Origin: Skermanella stibiiresistens SB22 | GTDB taxonomy: Bacteria; Pseudomonadota; Alphaproteobacteria; Azospirillales; Azospirillaceae | DNA length: 64,000 nucleotides | Assembly: GCF_000576635.1 (NCBI RefSeq) | Contig: NZ_AVFL01000013.1 | Coordinates: 124,001 to 188,000 of the forward strand | Direction of reading: 5' to 3' | In this document: positions 55,822-64,000 of the stretch, one piece after another | Layout of the letters: each line of letters opens with the position of its first letter | How positions within the stretch are numbered: position 1 is the stretch's first letter | Program-made: the position numbers and the translations under genes | Notes under the pieces: model-generated | The model's input: only the letters and a program-made list of their open reading frames with translations | Databases searched by the model: none | What the model was told of the DNA's origin: nothing

Positions 55822-56739
55822 GTGTTGAGCTACGCGGTGCGCCGCCTGTTCGGCGCCATCCCGACGCTGCTCGTCATCCTGACGATCACGTTCTTCCTGG
55901 TGCGTCTGGCGCCCGGCGGGCCGTTCGATGGCGAGCGCACCTTGCCCGCCGAGATCGAGCGTAACCTCGCCGCCGTCTATCACTTGAACGAGCCGCTGCC
56001 GATGCAGTACCTGCGCTATCTGGGGCAGGTGGTGCAGGGCGACTTCGGGCCGTCCTTCAAATACAAGGACTTCTCGGTCACCCAGCTGATCTGGAGCGGC
56101 TTTCCGGTCTCGCTCCAGCTGGGCGGCACCGCCATGCTGCTGGCGGTGGTGATCGGAACGGCTCTGGGAGCCTTCTCGGCGCTGCGCCAGAACAGCGGGC
56201 TTGACCACGCGGTCATGGGCACCGCCATGGTCGGCATCGCGGTGCCCAACTTCGTGGTGGCGCCCCTGCTGACCCTGGTGCTGGGCGTCCACCTGGGATG
56301 GCTGCCGACGGGCGGCTGGGGTACCTGGAGCCAGATGCTCTTACCAGTCGTGGCGCTGGCGCTGCCCCAGATCGCCTACATCGCCCGCATGACGCGCGCC
56401 AGCATGATCGAGACGCTGCGCTCCAACTTCATCCGGACCGCCAGGGCCAAGGGACTGCCGGAGCGCGTGACGATCCTCCGCCACGCGCTGAAGGGCGCGC
56501 TGCTGCCGGTCGTCTCCTATCTGGGGCCGGCGACGGCGGCGGTGATCACCGGGTCGGTCGTGATCGAGCAGATCTTCGGCATCCCCGGCATCGGCCGCTA
56601 CTTCGTCCAGGGCGCCTTGAACCGGGACTACACGCTGGTGATGGGCGTCGTGATCTTCTACGGCGTGCTGATCATCCTGTTCAACCTGATCGTCGATCTC
56701 GCCTATGGGCTGCTCGATCCGCGCGTCCGGTATGATTGA
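55822..56739 (+). CDS. oppB: oligopeptide ABC transporter permease (OppB-like)
   Basis: 305 residues from GTG 55822. It has six predicted TM segments, the typical N-terminus YAVRRLFGAIPTLLVILTIT, and the EAA loop near 200 (ARAKGLPERVTILRHALKGAL), which docks on the ATPases. The C-terminus DLAYGLLDPRVRYD is typical of OppB/DppB. It forms the inner-membrane channel with the next gene product. Confidence 0.93.
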   Translation: MLSYAVRRLFGAIPTLLVILTITFFLVRLAPGGPFDGERTLPAEIERNLAAVYHLNEPLPMQYLRYLGQVVQGDFGPSFKYKDFSVTQLIWSGFPVSLQLGGTAMLLAVVIGTALGAFSALRQNSGLDHAVMGTAMVGIAVPNFVVAPLLTLVLGVHLGWLPTGGWGTWSQMLLPVVALALPQIAYIARMTRASMIETLRSNFIRTARAKGLPERVTILRHALKGALLPVVSYLGPATAAVITGSVVIEQIFGIPGIGRYFVQGALNRDYTLVMGVVIFYGVLIILFNLIVDLAYGLLDPRVRYD

Positions 56740-56751
56740 GGCCGAACCAAC

Positions 56752-57651
56752 ATGGTCCTGAACGATCCCCTGGCGACTTCCCCCGCATCCCCGGCGCCGA
56801 TTCGCGGCCGCAGCCTGTGGAGCGACGCGTGGCGGCGGCTGATGCGCAACAAGGCCGCCGTGACCGCCCTGGCCGTGCTGGCCCTGGTGGTGCTGGCCTG
56901 CTTCGCCGGCCCGGCGCTGATCCCGTTCGACCTGGACGAGATTTTCTGGGACGCCATCATGGCGCCACCCGACCTCGCCGCCGGGCATTACTTCGGCACC
57001 GACACCAATGGCCGCGATCTCGCGGTCCGCACGCTCCATGGCGGGCGGATCTCGCTGATGGTCGGTCTGGTCGCCACGGCGGTCAGCCTGACCATCGGGG
57101 TGATCTACGGGGCGACGGCGGGATATCTCGGCGGCCGGGTCGACAGCGTCATGATGCGGCTGGTCGACGTGCTCTACTCGCTGCCCTTCATGTTCTTCGT
57201 CATCCTGCTGATGGTGTTCTTCGGCCGGAACATCGTGCTGATCTTCGTCGCGATCGGGGCGGTGGAATGGCTGGACATGGCGCGGATCGTCCGCGGCCAA
57301 ACGCTCAGCATCAAGCGGAAGGAGTTCATCGAGGCGGCGCGCGCCGGTGGCGTCCGGCCCCTGTCGATCATCCGGCGCCACATCATCCCGAACACGCTGG
57401 GGCCCGTCGTCGTCTACATGACGCTGACCGTGCCCAAGGTGATCCTGCTGGAAAGCTTCCTGAGCTTCCTCGGCCTCGGCGTCCAGGAGCCGATGACCAG
57501 CTGGGGCGTCCTGATCAGCGAGGGGTCCGCCAACATGGAAAGCGCCTGGTGGATGCTGGTCTTCCCCGCCGTCTTCCTGGCGGTCACCCTTTTCTCGCTC
57601 AACTTCATCGGTGATGGCATCCGTGACGCTCTCGATCCAAAAGACCGCTGA
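56752..57651 (+). CDS. oppC: oligopeptide ABC transporter permease (OppC-like)
   Basis: 299 residues from ATG 56752, 12 bases after OppB. The N-terminal SLWSDAWRRLMRNKAAVTAL is the OppC-N segment; HYFGTDTNGRDLAVRTLHGG follows; the EAA loop is EAARAGGVRPLSIIRRHIIP; the end is GDGIRDALDPKDR. It is the second channel subunit. Its last 38 bases overlap the start of the following ATPase gene. Confidence 0.93.
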   Translation: MVLNDPLATSPASPAPIRGRSLWSDAWRRLMRNKAAVTALAVLALVVLACFAGPALIPFDLDEIFWDAIMAPPDLAAGHYFGTDTNGRDLAVRTLHGGRISLMVGLVATAVSLTIGVIYGATAGYLGGRVDSVMMRLVDVLYSLPFMFFVILLMVFFGRNIVLIFVAIGAVEWLDMARIVRGQTLSIKRKEFIEAARAGGVRPLSIIRRHIIPNTLGPVVVYMTLTVPKVILLESFLSFLGLGVQEPMTSWGVLISEGSANMESAWWMLVFPAVFLAVTLFSLNFIGDGIRDALDPKDR

Positions 57652-58674
57652 GGCGGCGAGTCCCGCCATCTCGCCGACCTTGCTCTCGGTGCGCGGCCTG
57701 ACCACCAGCTTCGCGACGCCTGAGGGCGAGGTCCGCGCCGTCAACGACGTGACCTTCGACCTGAAGCCGGGCGAGACGGTCGGCGTGGTCGGCGAGTCCG
57801 GCTCGGGCAAGAGCCAGCTCTTCATGTCGATCATGGGCTTGCTGGCTGGCAATGGCCGGGCCACGGGCAGCGTGAGGTTCCGCGGCAAGGAGATCCTGGG
57901 GCTGCCGGCACCCGCCTTGAACCGCATCCGGGGCGAGAAGATCTCGATGATCTTCCAGGACCCGATGACCTCGCTGAATCCGTATCTCAAGGTCAGCGCC
58001 CAGATGGTCGAGGTGCTGCGCCTGCACAAGGGCATGGACAAGGCGGCGGCGCGGGCCCGCGCGGTCGAGATGCTGGACCTCGTCCGCATCCCGGAGGCCC
58101 GGCGCCGGCTCGACATGTACCCGCACGAGTTCTCCGGCGGCATGCGCCAGCGGGTGATGATCGCCATGGCCCTGCTGTGCCGGCCCGACCTGCTGATCGC
58201 GGACGAGCCGACCACCGCTCTCGACGTGACGGTCCAAGCGGCGATCCTGGACCTGATGGCTGACCTGAAGCGGGAGTTCGACACCTCGATCATCCTGATC
58301 ACCCACGATCTGGGCGTCATCGCCGGGCTGGCCGATCGGGTGATGGTGATGTATGCCGGGCGCGTGATCGAGACCGGCGACGTCCGCGACATCTTCGCCA
58401 AGCCAGGGCACCCCTACACGCGGGCGCTGCTGCGCAGCATGCCGCGCATCGACAGCGACACCCTGGAGGAACTGCCGACGATCCCCGGCCAGCCGCCCAA
58501 TCTCCAGCATCTGCCGGTGGGCTGCAATTTCCAGGACCGCTGCCTGTTCCGCTTTGATCGTTGCGTCGTGGAGGACCCGGCCTTGCTGCCGATCGATCCG
58601 GCGTTGGGTCTCGCCCGCGCCAAGGCCTGCCACCTGGAGCACTCTCCCGAGGCTTATTCCCCGGAGGTCCGCCG

Positions 58675-58678
<4 letters not shown>
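57614..58678 (+). CDS. oppD: oligopeptide ABC transporter ATP-binding protein (OppD-like)
   Basis: 354 residues from ATG 57614 (GTG 57611 and GTG 57623 are alternatives); it overlaps oppC. Walker A is GESGSGKS, signature FSGGMRQRVMIAMAL, Walker B LLIADEPTTALDVTVQ, H-loop LITHDLGVIAG. The C-terminal extension holds GCNFQDRCLFRFDRC, the cysteine cluster typical of OppD/OppF-type ATPases that can bind an Fe-S cluster. It energises peptide import as a heterodimer with OppF. Confidence 0.94.
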
Positions 58679-59661
<983 letters not shown>

Positions 59662-59758
59662 GCAACGGAGGGCGGCGCGGACTTGCGATGATACCCTAAA
59701 TGATTTAATATCAACGGTATCAAACATTGATCGGTTGAAGAGTTGGTGTCGTGGGTCG

Positions 59759-59820
59759 GGTAGGGCGCAGTGGCACCCGACAGCAACTCGCCTGCTTGTC
59801 GGGTGCAGCTGCGCTCTACC
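59759..59820. repeat. REP-like palindrome after the opp operon
   Basis: 59759-59782 (GGTAGGGCGCAGTGGCACCC...) pairs with 59797-59820 at 21 of 24 positions, leaving a 14-base loop. It is unrelated to the palindromes near 7000. It may act as an mRNA-stabilising or terminating hairpin, or be an extragenic repeat. Confidence 0.65.
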
Positions 59821-59914
59821 AGACCTACGGTTGAAACCCCGTCGGATATTGATCTCGATTGGATTGATGATTGTAGTGTGAGGTTTTCAAAGTCGAAGCG
59901 GAGAATGTTCGCAG

Positions 59915-60208
59915 ATGAAGACCCGCAGCTTCCGCATCGATAAACGTTATTACGCTTATCTGCGTCTGGTGAGCGACATCAAGCACGCACTCACGCAAGC
60001 CTTGGCTGAGGAGCATGCCGAGCGCGGTCTCACAATGGCGGACATGGCGCGGGTTCTCGATGTCGACCGATCCCACATTTCGCGGAAGTTGAGCGGCGAG
60101 ACGAATATGACGTTGGAAACGCTCGCGGATCTGGCTTACGCGCTTGGCAGGCCGGTGCGAGTCTCGCTGCCGCCGCGTGATGTCGAGTCCCGTCAGTCGG
60201 GTGAATGA
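59915..60208 (+). CDS. XRE-family helix-turn-helix protein
   Basis: 97 residues. The HTH is MADMARVLDVDRSHISRKLS followed by GETNMTLETLADLAYALGRPVRVSL (about residues 43-85), the standard XRE/HigA-like layout; the N-terminal 40 residues are helical (RIDKRYYAYLRLVSDIKHAL). It could be an orphan antitoxin-type regulator; no toxin partner is adjacent. GGAG lies upstream of ATG 59915 at a slightly long distance. Confidence 0.85.
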   Translation: MKTRSFRIDKRYYAYLRLVSDIKHALTQALAEEHAERGLTMADMARVLDVDRSHISRKLSGETNMTLETLADLAYALGRPVRVSLPPRDVESRQSGE

Positions 60209-60341
60209 GGCCGGGCCAACTCCACGATGCCCCCGACCCCGAGAGCGCCTGACCGCCGCTTCGGTGTTTATCCCAGGCGTCAAGCCTGCCAAACTGGGCT
60301 GGTGCGACCTGTGACGCCGACGAAGAGGACGATGGGATTTC

Positions 60342-61610
60342 ATGGCCCAACTCAGTGATGACTGCTTCGCCTTCGGCGGGCCCTTGATGACCTTGGACGA
60401 GGCGCGTGGCCTTCTCGCGGAGCGGCTCGTGGCGGTCACCGGGAGCGAGCGGGTCGCCCTTGGCGAGGCGTTGGACCGGGTGCTGGCGGAGGATGTGGTC
60501 GCTGGCGTGAACGTGCCGCCGCACGACAACTCCGCGGTCGACGGCTACGCCGTACGGCACGAGGATCTGGCGGGCGGGGCGGACAGCGTGCTGCCCATCG
60601 TCGCCCGCGTCGCCGCTGGGGATCGGCCGGTGTCGCGTGATCCGGCGGGAACGGCGGTCCGCATCTTCACCGGGGCGCCGATGCCGGAGGGCTACGACAC
60701 GGTGATGATGCAGGAGGATTGCGTCGAGCGGGATGGGCCCGGCGGAACGCGTTCCGTCCTGATCCGTCCCGGCATCAAGCGGGGTGCCAACCGCCGTTCG
60801 GCGGGAGAGGATGTCCGGGAGGGCTCCGTCATCCTGTCCGCTGGGCGGCGCCTGCGGCCACAGGATATCGGGCTGATGGCGGCGGTCGGGCTGACCGACG
60901 CGCTGGTCCGAGCGCCCCTGCGGGTCGCCATCCTGTCCACCGGCAACGAGTTGATGGAACCCGGCCAGCCGCTGGCTCCCGGCGGGATCTACGACGCCAA
61001 CCGCTTCACCCTGTCAGCGCTGGTCCGGCGGATGGGCGGGCGGGTCACCGATTTCGGCATCCTTCGCGACAATCCCGCCGAACTCCGCGCGGTGCTGGCG
61101 CGGGCGGCCGAAGGCCATGACCTGATCGTCACGACCGGCGGGGTTTCGACTGGCGAGGAGGATCATGTCAAAGGCGCCGTCGAGGCCTTGGGCGGGCTCC
61201 ACTTCTGGCGGCTCGCCATCAAGCCGGGCCGGCCGGTGGCGCTGGGCCAAGTCGCCGGCAAGCCGTTCATCGGGCTGCCCGGCAATCCGGTGGCGGCGAT
61301 GATCACCTTCTTCTGTCTCGCCCGTCCGCTGATCCAGCATCTCGCCGGCGAGACCGTCACGGAGCCGGTCCTGTTCCGGGTTCGCGCCGATTTCGACTAC
61401 AAGAAGAAGGAGGGCAGGCGGGAGTTCGTTCGGGTCCGTCTCGCGCGGGATGGCGACGGCGGGCTGGTCGCGACCAAGTTCGCCCGGGATGGCGCAGGCG
61501 TCCTGTCGTCGATGGTCGAGAGCGACGGACTGGTGATCCTGCCGGAGGACGTGACGCGGCTGGAACGCGGCGCCACGGTATCGTACATGCCATTCACCGA
61601 GGTACGATAG
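60342..61610 (+). CDS. moeA: molybdopterin molybdotransferase MoeA
   Basis: 422 residues, normal length. It inserts molybdate into adenylylated molybdopterin at the last step of Mo-cofactor synthesis. Landmarks: VNVPPHDNSAVDGYAVRHED near 63-82; IFTGAPMPEGYDTVMMQEDC; the MoCF domain LRVAILSTGNELMEPGQPLA, then GGIYDANRFTL and DLIVTTGGVSTGEEDHVK; and GLPGNPVAAMITF. The C-terminal beta domain ends ERGATVSYMPFTEVR. ATG 60342 is taken as start. Confidence 0.95.
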   Translation: MAQLSDDCFAFGGPLMTLDEARGLLAERLVAVTGSERVALGEALDRVLAEDVVAGVNVPPHDNSAVDGYAVRHEDLAGGADSVLPIVARVAAGDRPVSRDPAGTAVRIFTGAPMPEGYDTVMMQEDCVERDGPGGTRSVLIRPGIKRGANRRSAGEDVREGSVILSAGRRLRPQDIGLMAAVGLTDALVRAPLRVAILSTGNELMEPGQPLAPGGIYDANRFTLSALVRRMGGRVTDFGILRDNPAELRAVLARAAEGHDLIVTTGGVSTGEEDHVKGAVEALGGLHFWRLAIKPGRPVALGQVAGKPFIGLPGNPVAAMITFFCLARPLIQHLAGETVTEPVLFRVRADFDYKKKEGRREFVRVRLARDGDGGLVATKFARDGAGVLSSMVESDGLVILPEDVTRLERGATVSYMPFTEVR

Positions 61611-61613
61611 CGG

Positions 61614-62048
61614 GTGGATCCGAACATGGGACTTGACGCGTACACCGACGATTTCATCGGTGGAATTCTGAAATCCGTCAAGGTCGTGGCGTTGGTCGGC
61701 GCCAGCGCCAACCCGGCGCGGCCGAGCAATCTGGTGATGCGGTACCTGCTGTCCAAAGGCTATCGTGTCATCCCGGTCAACCCAGGCTTGGCTGGACAGG
61801 ACCTGCTTGGCCAACGGGTCCACGCCAAGTTGGAGGACATCCCCGAGCCGGTCGACATGGTCGACATCTTCCGCAATTCCGCGGCGGCCGGGCCCGTCAC
61901 CGACGGTGCCATCGCGATCGGCGCCAAGGTCGTCTGGATGCAGCTTGGCGTCAGGAACGACGCGGCGGCGGAACGGTCGGAGCGGGCCGGGCTCAAGGTC
62001 GTGATGGATCGTTGCCCCAAGATCGAGATCGCCCGCCTGTTCGGCTGA
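61614..62048 (+). CDS. CoA-binding-domain protein (YccU-like)
   Basis: 144 residues from GTG 61614, three bases after the moeA stop; ATG 61626 is an equally possible start. A Rossmann CoA-binding domain is evident: [40 protein letters not shown], and [12 protein letters not shown], ending [14 protein letters not shown]. The family binds CoA or acyl-CoA; its cellular role is not established. It is probably co-transcribed with moeA. Confidence 0.9.
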   Translation: MDPNMGLDAYTDDFIGGILKSVKVVALVGASANPARPSNLVMRYLLSKGYRVIPVNPGLAGQDLLGQRVHAKLEDIPEPVDMVDIFRNSAAAGPVTDGAIAIGAKVVWMQLGVRNDAAAERSERAGLKVVMDRCPKIEIARLFG

Positions 62049-62060
62049 CCGCCCGGCTCC

Positions 62061-63296
62061 TCACTCGGCGCCGATCGCCGGAGCGGTGAGGGGATCGGGG
62101 GTCGCGGCCGCCCGCCGCGGGACCGGTGCCGACTCGCGCGGCAGCAAGGTCGCGGCGAGGACGGCGACGGTCGCGAAGCCTCCCAGGATCAGGAACAGCC
62201 ACCAGAAATCGACGCTCCAGCCATAGGTCAGCGCCACGAGTTGGACGCCCAGGGGCGCCACGCCGAACGACAGGACGAACTTGGCGCCGAACGCGAGCCC
62301 CCGATGCTTGTCCGGGGTGTGGCGCGCCAGCAGCAGATTCTCCGCCGGGATCTGGAGGCTCTGGGTGAAGACCACCAGACCCGCGACCACCAGGAGCGGC
62401 AATCCCGCGAAGCTGGACGCGATCAGCAGCAGGGGGATCTGGATCGCCAGACACATGACGTAGACATGCTTGAGCGGGTAGCGGTCGGACAGCATGCCGC
62501 CGATGAACTGCGATCCGCTGGCGAACAGATAGACCAGGGTGACCAGTCCGCCCACGCCCAGCGTGCCCTCGCCGACCAGACCCGTCATGCGCTCGCCGAA
62601 CCACTTGGGCATGGCCGTGACGGTCGACTGGAAGATCAGGCCGGCGCAGACCATGGTGACCGACAGCACGATGAAGGCCCGGACCGCGTCCGACCGGTTG
62701 GTGCCCGGTTGCGGCTTGGCGTCCCGTTGCCGGTCCGTCACCAGTCCCGTGGCGACGCACGCGAACAGGGCCACGCCGGTCAGCATGCAGACGGCGCCCG
62801 GTACGATGAACGCCGCGCGCCAGTTGATCAGCTCGGTCAAGCCGCCGGCGATCAGCGCGGCGCACGCTATGCCGATGCTGCCGAAGATCCCCATGACGCC
62901 AAGCGCGCGGCCGCGATTGGCGGCGTTCTTGATCACCCAGGACATGCCGACCGGATGATAGATCGAGCTGCCGAGGCCGAGAACCGCCAGACCGATGGTC
63001 AGCGCCGTCGCTCCATCGGCCAGACCAGCCGCGATGGCGCCGGCTCCCGTCAGCAGGAAGAAGACCACCATCATCTTGGCGTCGCTCCAGCGGTCGCCTA
63101 GCCAGCCGGACAGCGGAGCGCCCAGACCGATCATCAGCGATCCGATGGTCCAAAGCCGGATCAACTCGTCGTAGCTCATCGCCCAGTCCCGCTCCAGCCC
63201 GAGGACGATCGTAAGGTACAGCGCCGACAGCACATGCATGAAGGCGTGCCCGGCACAGGCGAATCCGAGGGAAAGGCGGGCGGAGAGGGGAGACAT
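62061..63296 (-). CDS. major facilitator superfamily transporter
   Basis: 411 residues from ATG 63296 (GAGG six bases upstream); the frame continues to 63476 without sense. About 12 TM segments. MFS motif A-like LSGWLGDRWSDAKMMVVFFLL appears between TM2 and TM3 and again in the second half (IGGMLSDRYPLKHVYVMC); GSSIYHPVGMSWV resembles the fosmidomycin-resistance/FSR subgroup. The substrate is unknown. It converges on the CoA-binding gene. Confidence 0.9.
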   Translation of the reverse strand: MSPLSARLSLGFACAGHAFMHVLSALYLTIVLGLERDWAMSYDELIRLWTIGSLMIGLGAPLSGWLGDRWSDAKMMVVFFLLTGAGAIAAGLADGATALTIGLAVLGLGSSIYHPVGMSWVIKNAANRGRALGVMGIFGSIGIACAALIAGGLTELINWRAAFIVPGAVCMLTGVALFACVATGLVTDRQRDAKPQPGTNRSDAVRAFIVLSVTMVCAGLIFQSTVTAMPKWFGERMTGLVGEGTLGVGGLVTLVYLFASGSQFIGGMLSDRYPLKHVYVMCLAIQIPLLLIASSFAGLPLLVVAGLVVFTQSLQIPAENLLLARHTPDKHRGLAFGAKFVLSFGVAPLGVQLVALTYGWSVDFWWLFLILGGFATVAVLAATLLPRESAPVPRRAAATPDPLTAPAIGAE

Positions 63297-63584
63297 CCAG
63301 GACCTCAACGAAGAATCGGCGGTGGAGGATCGGCACGAACAAACGGCTGGTCTCATGAGTTTATGGCTGACCCGATACCGCGCGTGAGGGAAAACCACCG
63401 CATGGCAAGCATGCGTTTCCACTTCCGACAGGTGCCCTTGGTGATCGATCGAAGAACATCGCGGGTGTTCGCTCATTCCGTGTGCGTCGGGCCCGTGTGC
63501 GTCACATTGGCGGTTTGGGACGGGGTGGCGTAGGATGCCGCGCCCATCCTCGCGATTCCACCCATCCTGTAGCCGGACCGACCC

Positions 63585-63878
63585 ATGACCGCGTCATCCC
63601 AGCCCGGCATCCAGCCGGATGCCTCGCAACTCCATTGGCTGAGCCGGGGGCTGTCCCAGCCCGGTGGCAAGCTGCCACTCTTCGATGAGGATGGTCAGCG
63701 GGTCGATCAGGCGCTCGTCAAGTCCTGTGTAGCCGCCGGCTGGGCGGAGCGCTGGTTCAACAATCCCCTGAAACCGGATTGGGTGGTATGTCGCTTGACC
63801 GATGCCGGGCGGACGATCTTGGTCGCCCGTTTGGAGGGCGCGAAAAAATATCATAGTGGCGATACGTCGCAGGCTTGA
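63585..63878 (+). CDS. small hypothetical protein
   Basis: 97 residues from ATG 63585. Residues 38-80 (LFDEDGQRVDQALVKSCVAA, then GWAERWFNNPLKPDWVVCRLTDAGR) look like a small winged-helix domain (strand with LTDAGR as in many MarR/wHTH-like proteins). No family assigned. It is divergent from the MFS gene. Confidence 0.65.
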   Translation: MTASSQPGIQPDASQLHWLSRGLSQPGGKLPLFDEDGQRVDQALVKSCVAAGWAERWFNNPLKPDWVVCRLTDAGRTILVARLEGAKKYHSGDTSQA

Positions 63879-63904
63879 CATAATACCGGTTACGATCGCA
63901 TAAA
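63875..63904 (+). promoter_or_regulatory. candidate sigma-70 promoter at the window end
   Basis: TTGACA (63875-63880), an 18-base spacer and CATAAA (63899-63904). It begins within the last codons of the preceding ORF and points at a gene that would start beyond 63940. Confidence 0.5.
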
Positions 63905-63941
63905 GATGCATCGATCGATAGCGGGCCGAGTTTAGGGGGGA

Positions 63942-64000
63942 ATGCCCGTAAAGGGTAATGCGGTCAACGTATCGCAAAGCAAGTTCGACAAAGACGCGAA
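63942..64000 (+). CDS. start of a possible gene running off the window (partial)
   Basis: ATG 63942 opens MPVKGNAVNVSQSKFDKDA and stays open to the end. The GGGGGG just before it is closer than usual (1-2 bases). A different frame at ATG 63958 is also open. Too short to identify. Confidence 0.3.
   Translation, partial: MPVKGNAVNVSQSKFDKDA

Noticed and set aside
54688-58401. Long minus-strand frames (54688-56292 and 56341-58401) opposite the opp operon
   Set aside because: Antisense shadows of conserved transporter genes.
61993-63342. 449-codon second minus-strand frame over the MFS gene
   Set aside because: Arg-rich shadow; the frame 62061-63296 has twelve TM segments and MFS motifs.

Overview
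The window is high-GC proteobacterial DNA. It looks like the chromosome or a large replicon of a Rhodospirillales-type alphaproteobacterium; an Azospirillum/Skermanella-like host is my inference from gene content and the dense G/C third positions, not a database result. It opens with a Calvin-cycle/pentose-phosphate pair: transketolase (37-2067) and a class II, Calvin-type fructose-bisphosphate aldolase (2100-3146). Next comes a small accessory block (3310-6783). It holds three paralogous ~100-residue proteins that I place in the DUF6916 family, a GNAT acetyltransferase, a phage-tail-collar-domain protein outside any visible prophage, and a coiled-coil protein built on a perfect 21-bp repeat. 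A repeat-rich stretch (about 6950-7880) then surrounds a GIY-YIG nuclease gene.

The centre of the window (8383-46721) is one enormous secreted adhesin-like gene that has been broken. The 5' fragment (8383-15960) carries an LEPR-type N-terminal motif, a DUF4347 domain, two Calx-beta domains, eight ~122-residue repeats and the first autotransporter-associated beta-strand repeats. The 3' fragment (22383-46721) continues those repeats, about 35 more copies, then cadherin-like, Calx-beta, nine VCBS and CADG-like domains. A ~6.46-kb insertion separates the fragments. The sequence cggaaacgc occurs directly at both junctions (15942-15950 and 22409-22417). Removing the insertion and one copy of the duplication joins the fragments in the same reading frame and restores a repeat unit that matches intact units elsewhere. 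The restored gene would have 10,624 codons (10,623 residues).

The insertion (15951-22408) has imperfect terminal inverted repeats and an IS1595-type transposase (19202-20197). It also carries AT-rich passenger genes: a DUF6471-like protein translationally coupled to a one-TM protein of 317 residues, a 3-TM protein with two small unknown proteins, a coiled-coil/winged-helix-like protein, and several very small ORFs. Three copies of the motif CATATCYGRTA lie between the divergent DUF6471-like and transposase genes and look like an operator.

Downstream of the adhesin are a TolC-like lipoprotein with a long Pro/Ala/Val tail and a short periplasmic adaptor, presumably its export partners. No ABC exporter is visible. 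Housekeeping genes follow: a TusA-like protein; a minus-strand operon of phospholipase-D/VTT fusion, endonuclease/exonuclease/phosphatase and LPG-synthase-TM flippase-like genes (same set as E. coli clsB-ybhP-ybhN); a complete oligopeptide ABC transporter operon (oppABCDF-like, 54202-59661); an XRE-type regulator; moeA; a CoA-binding protein; an MFS transporter; and a small unknown protein. No rRNA, tRNA or CRISPR array was recognised.
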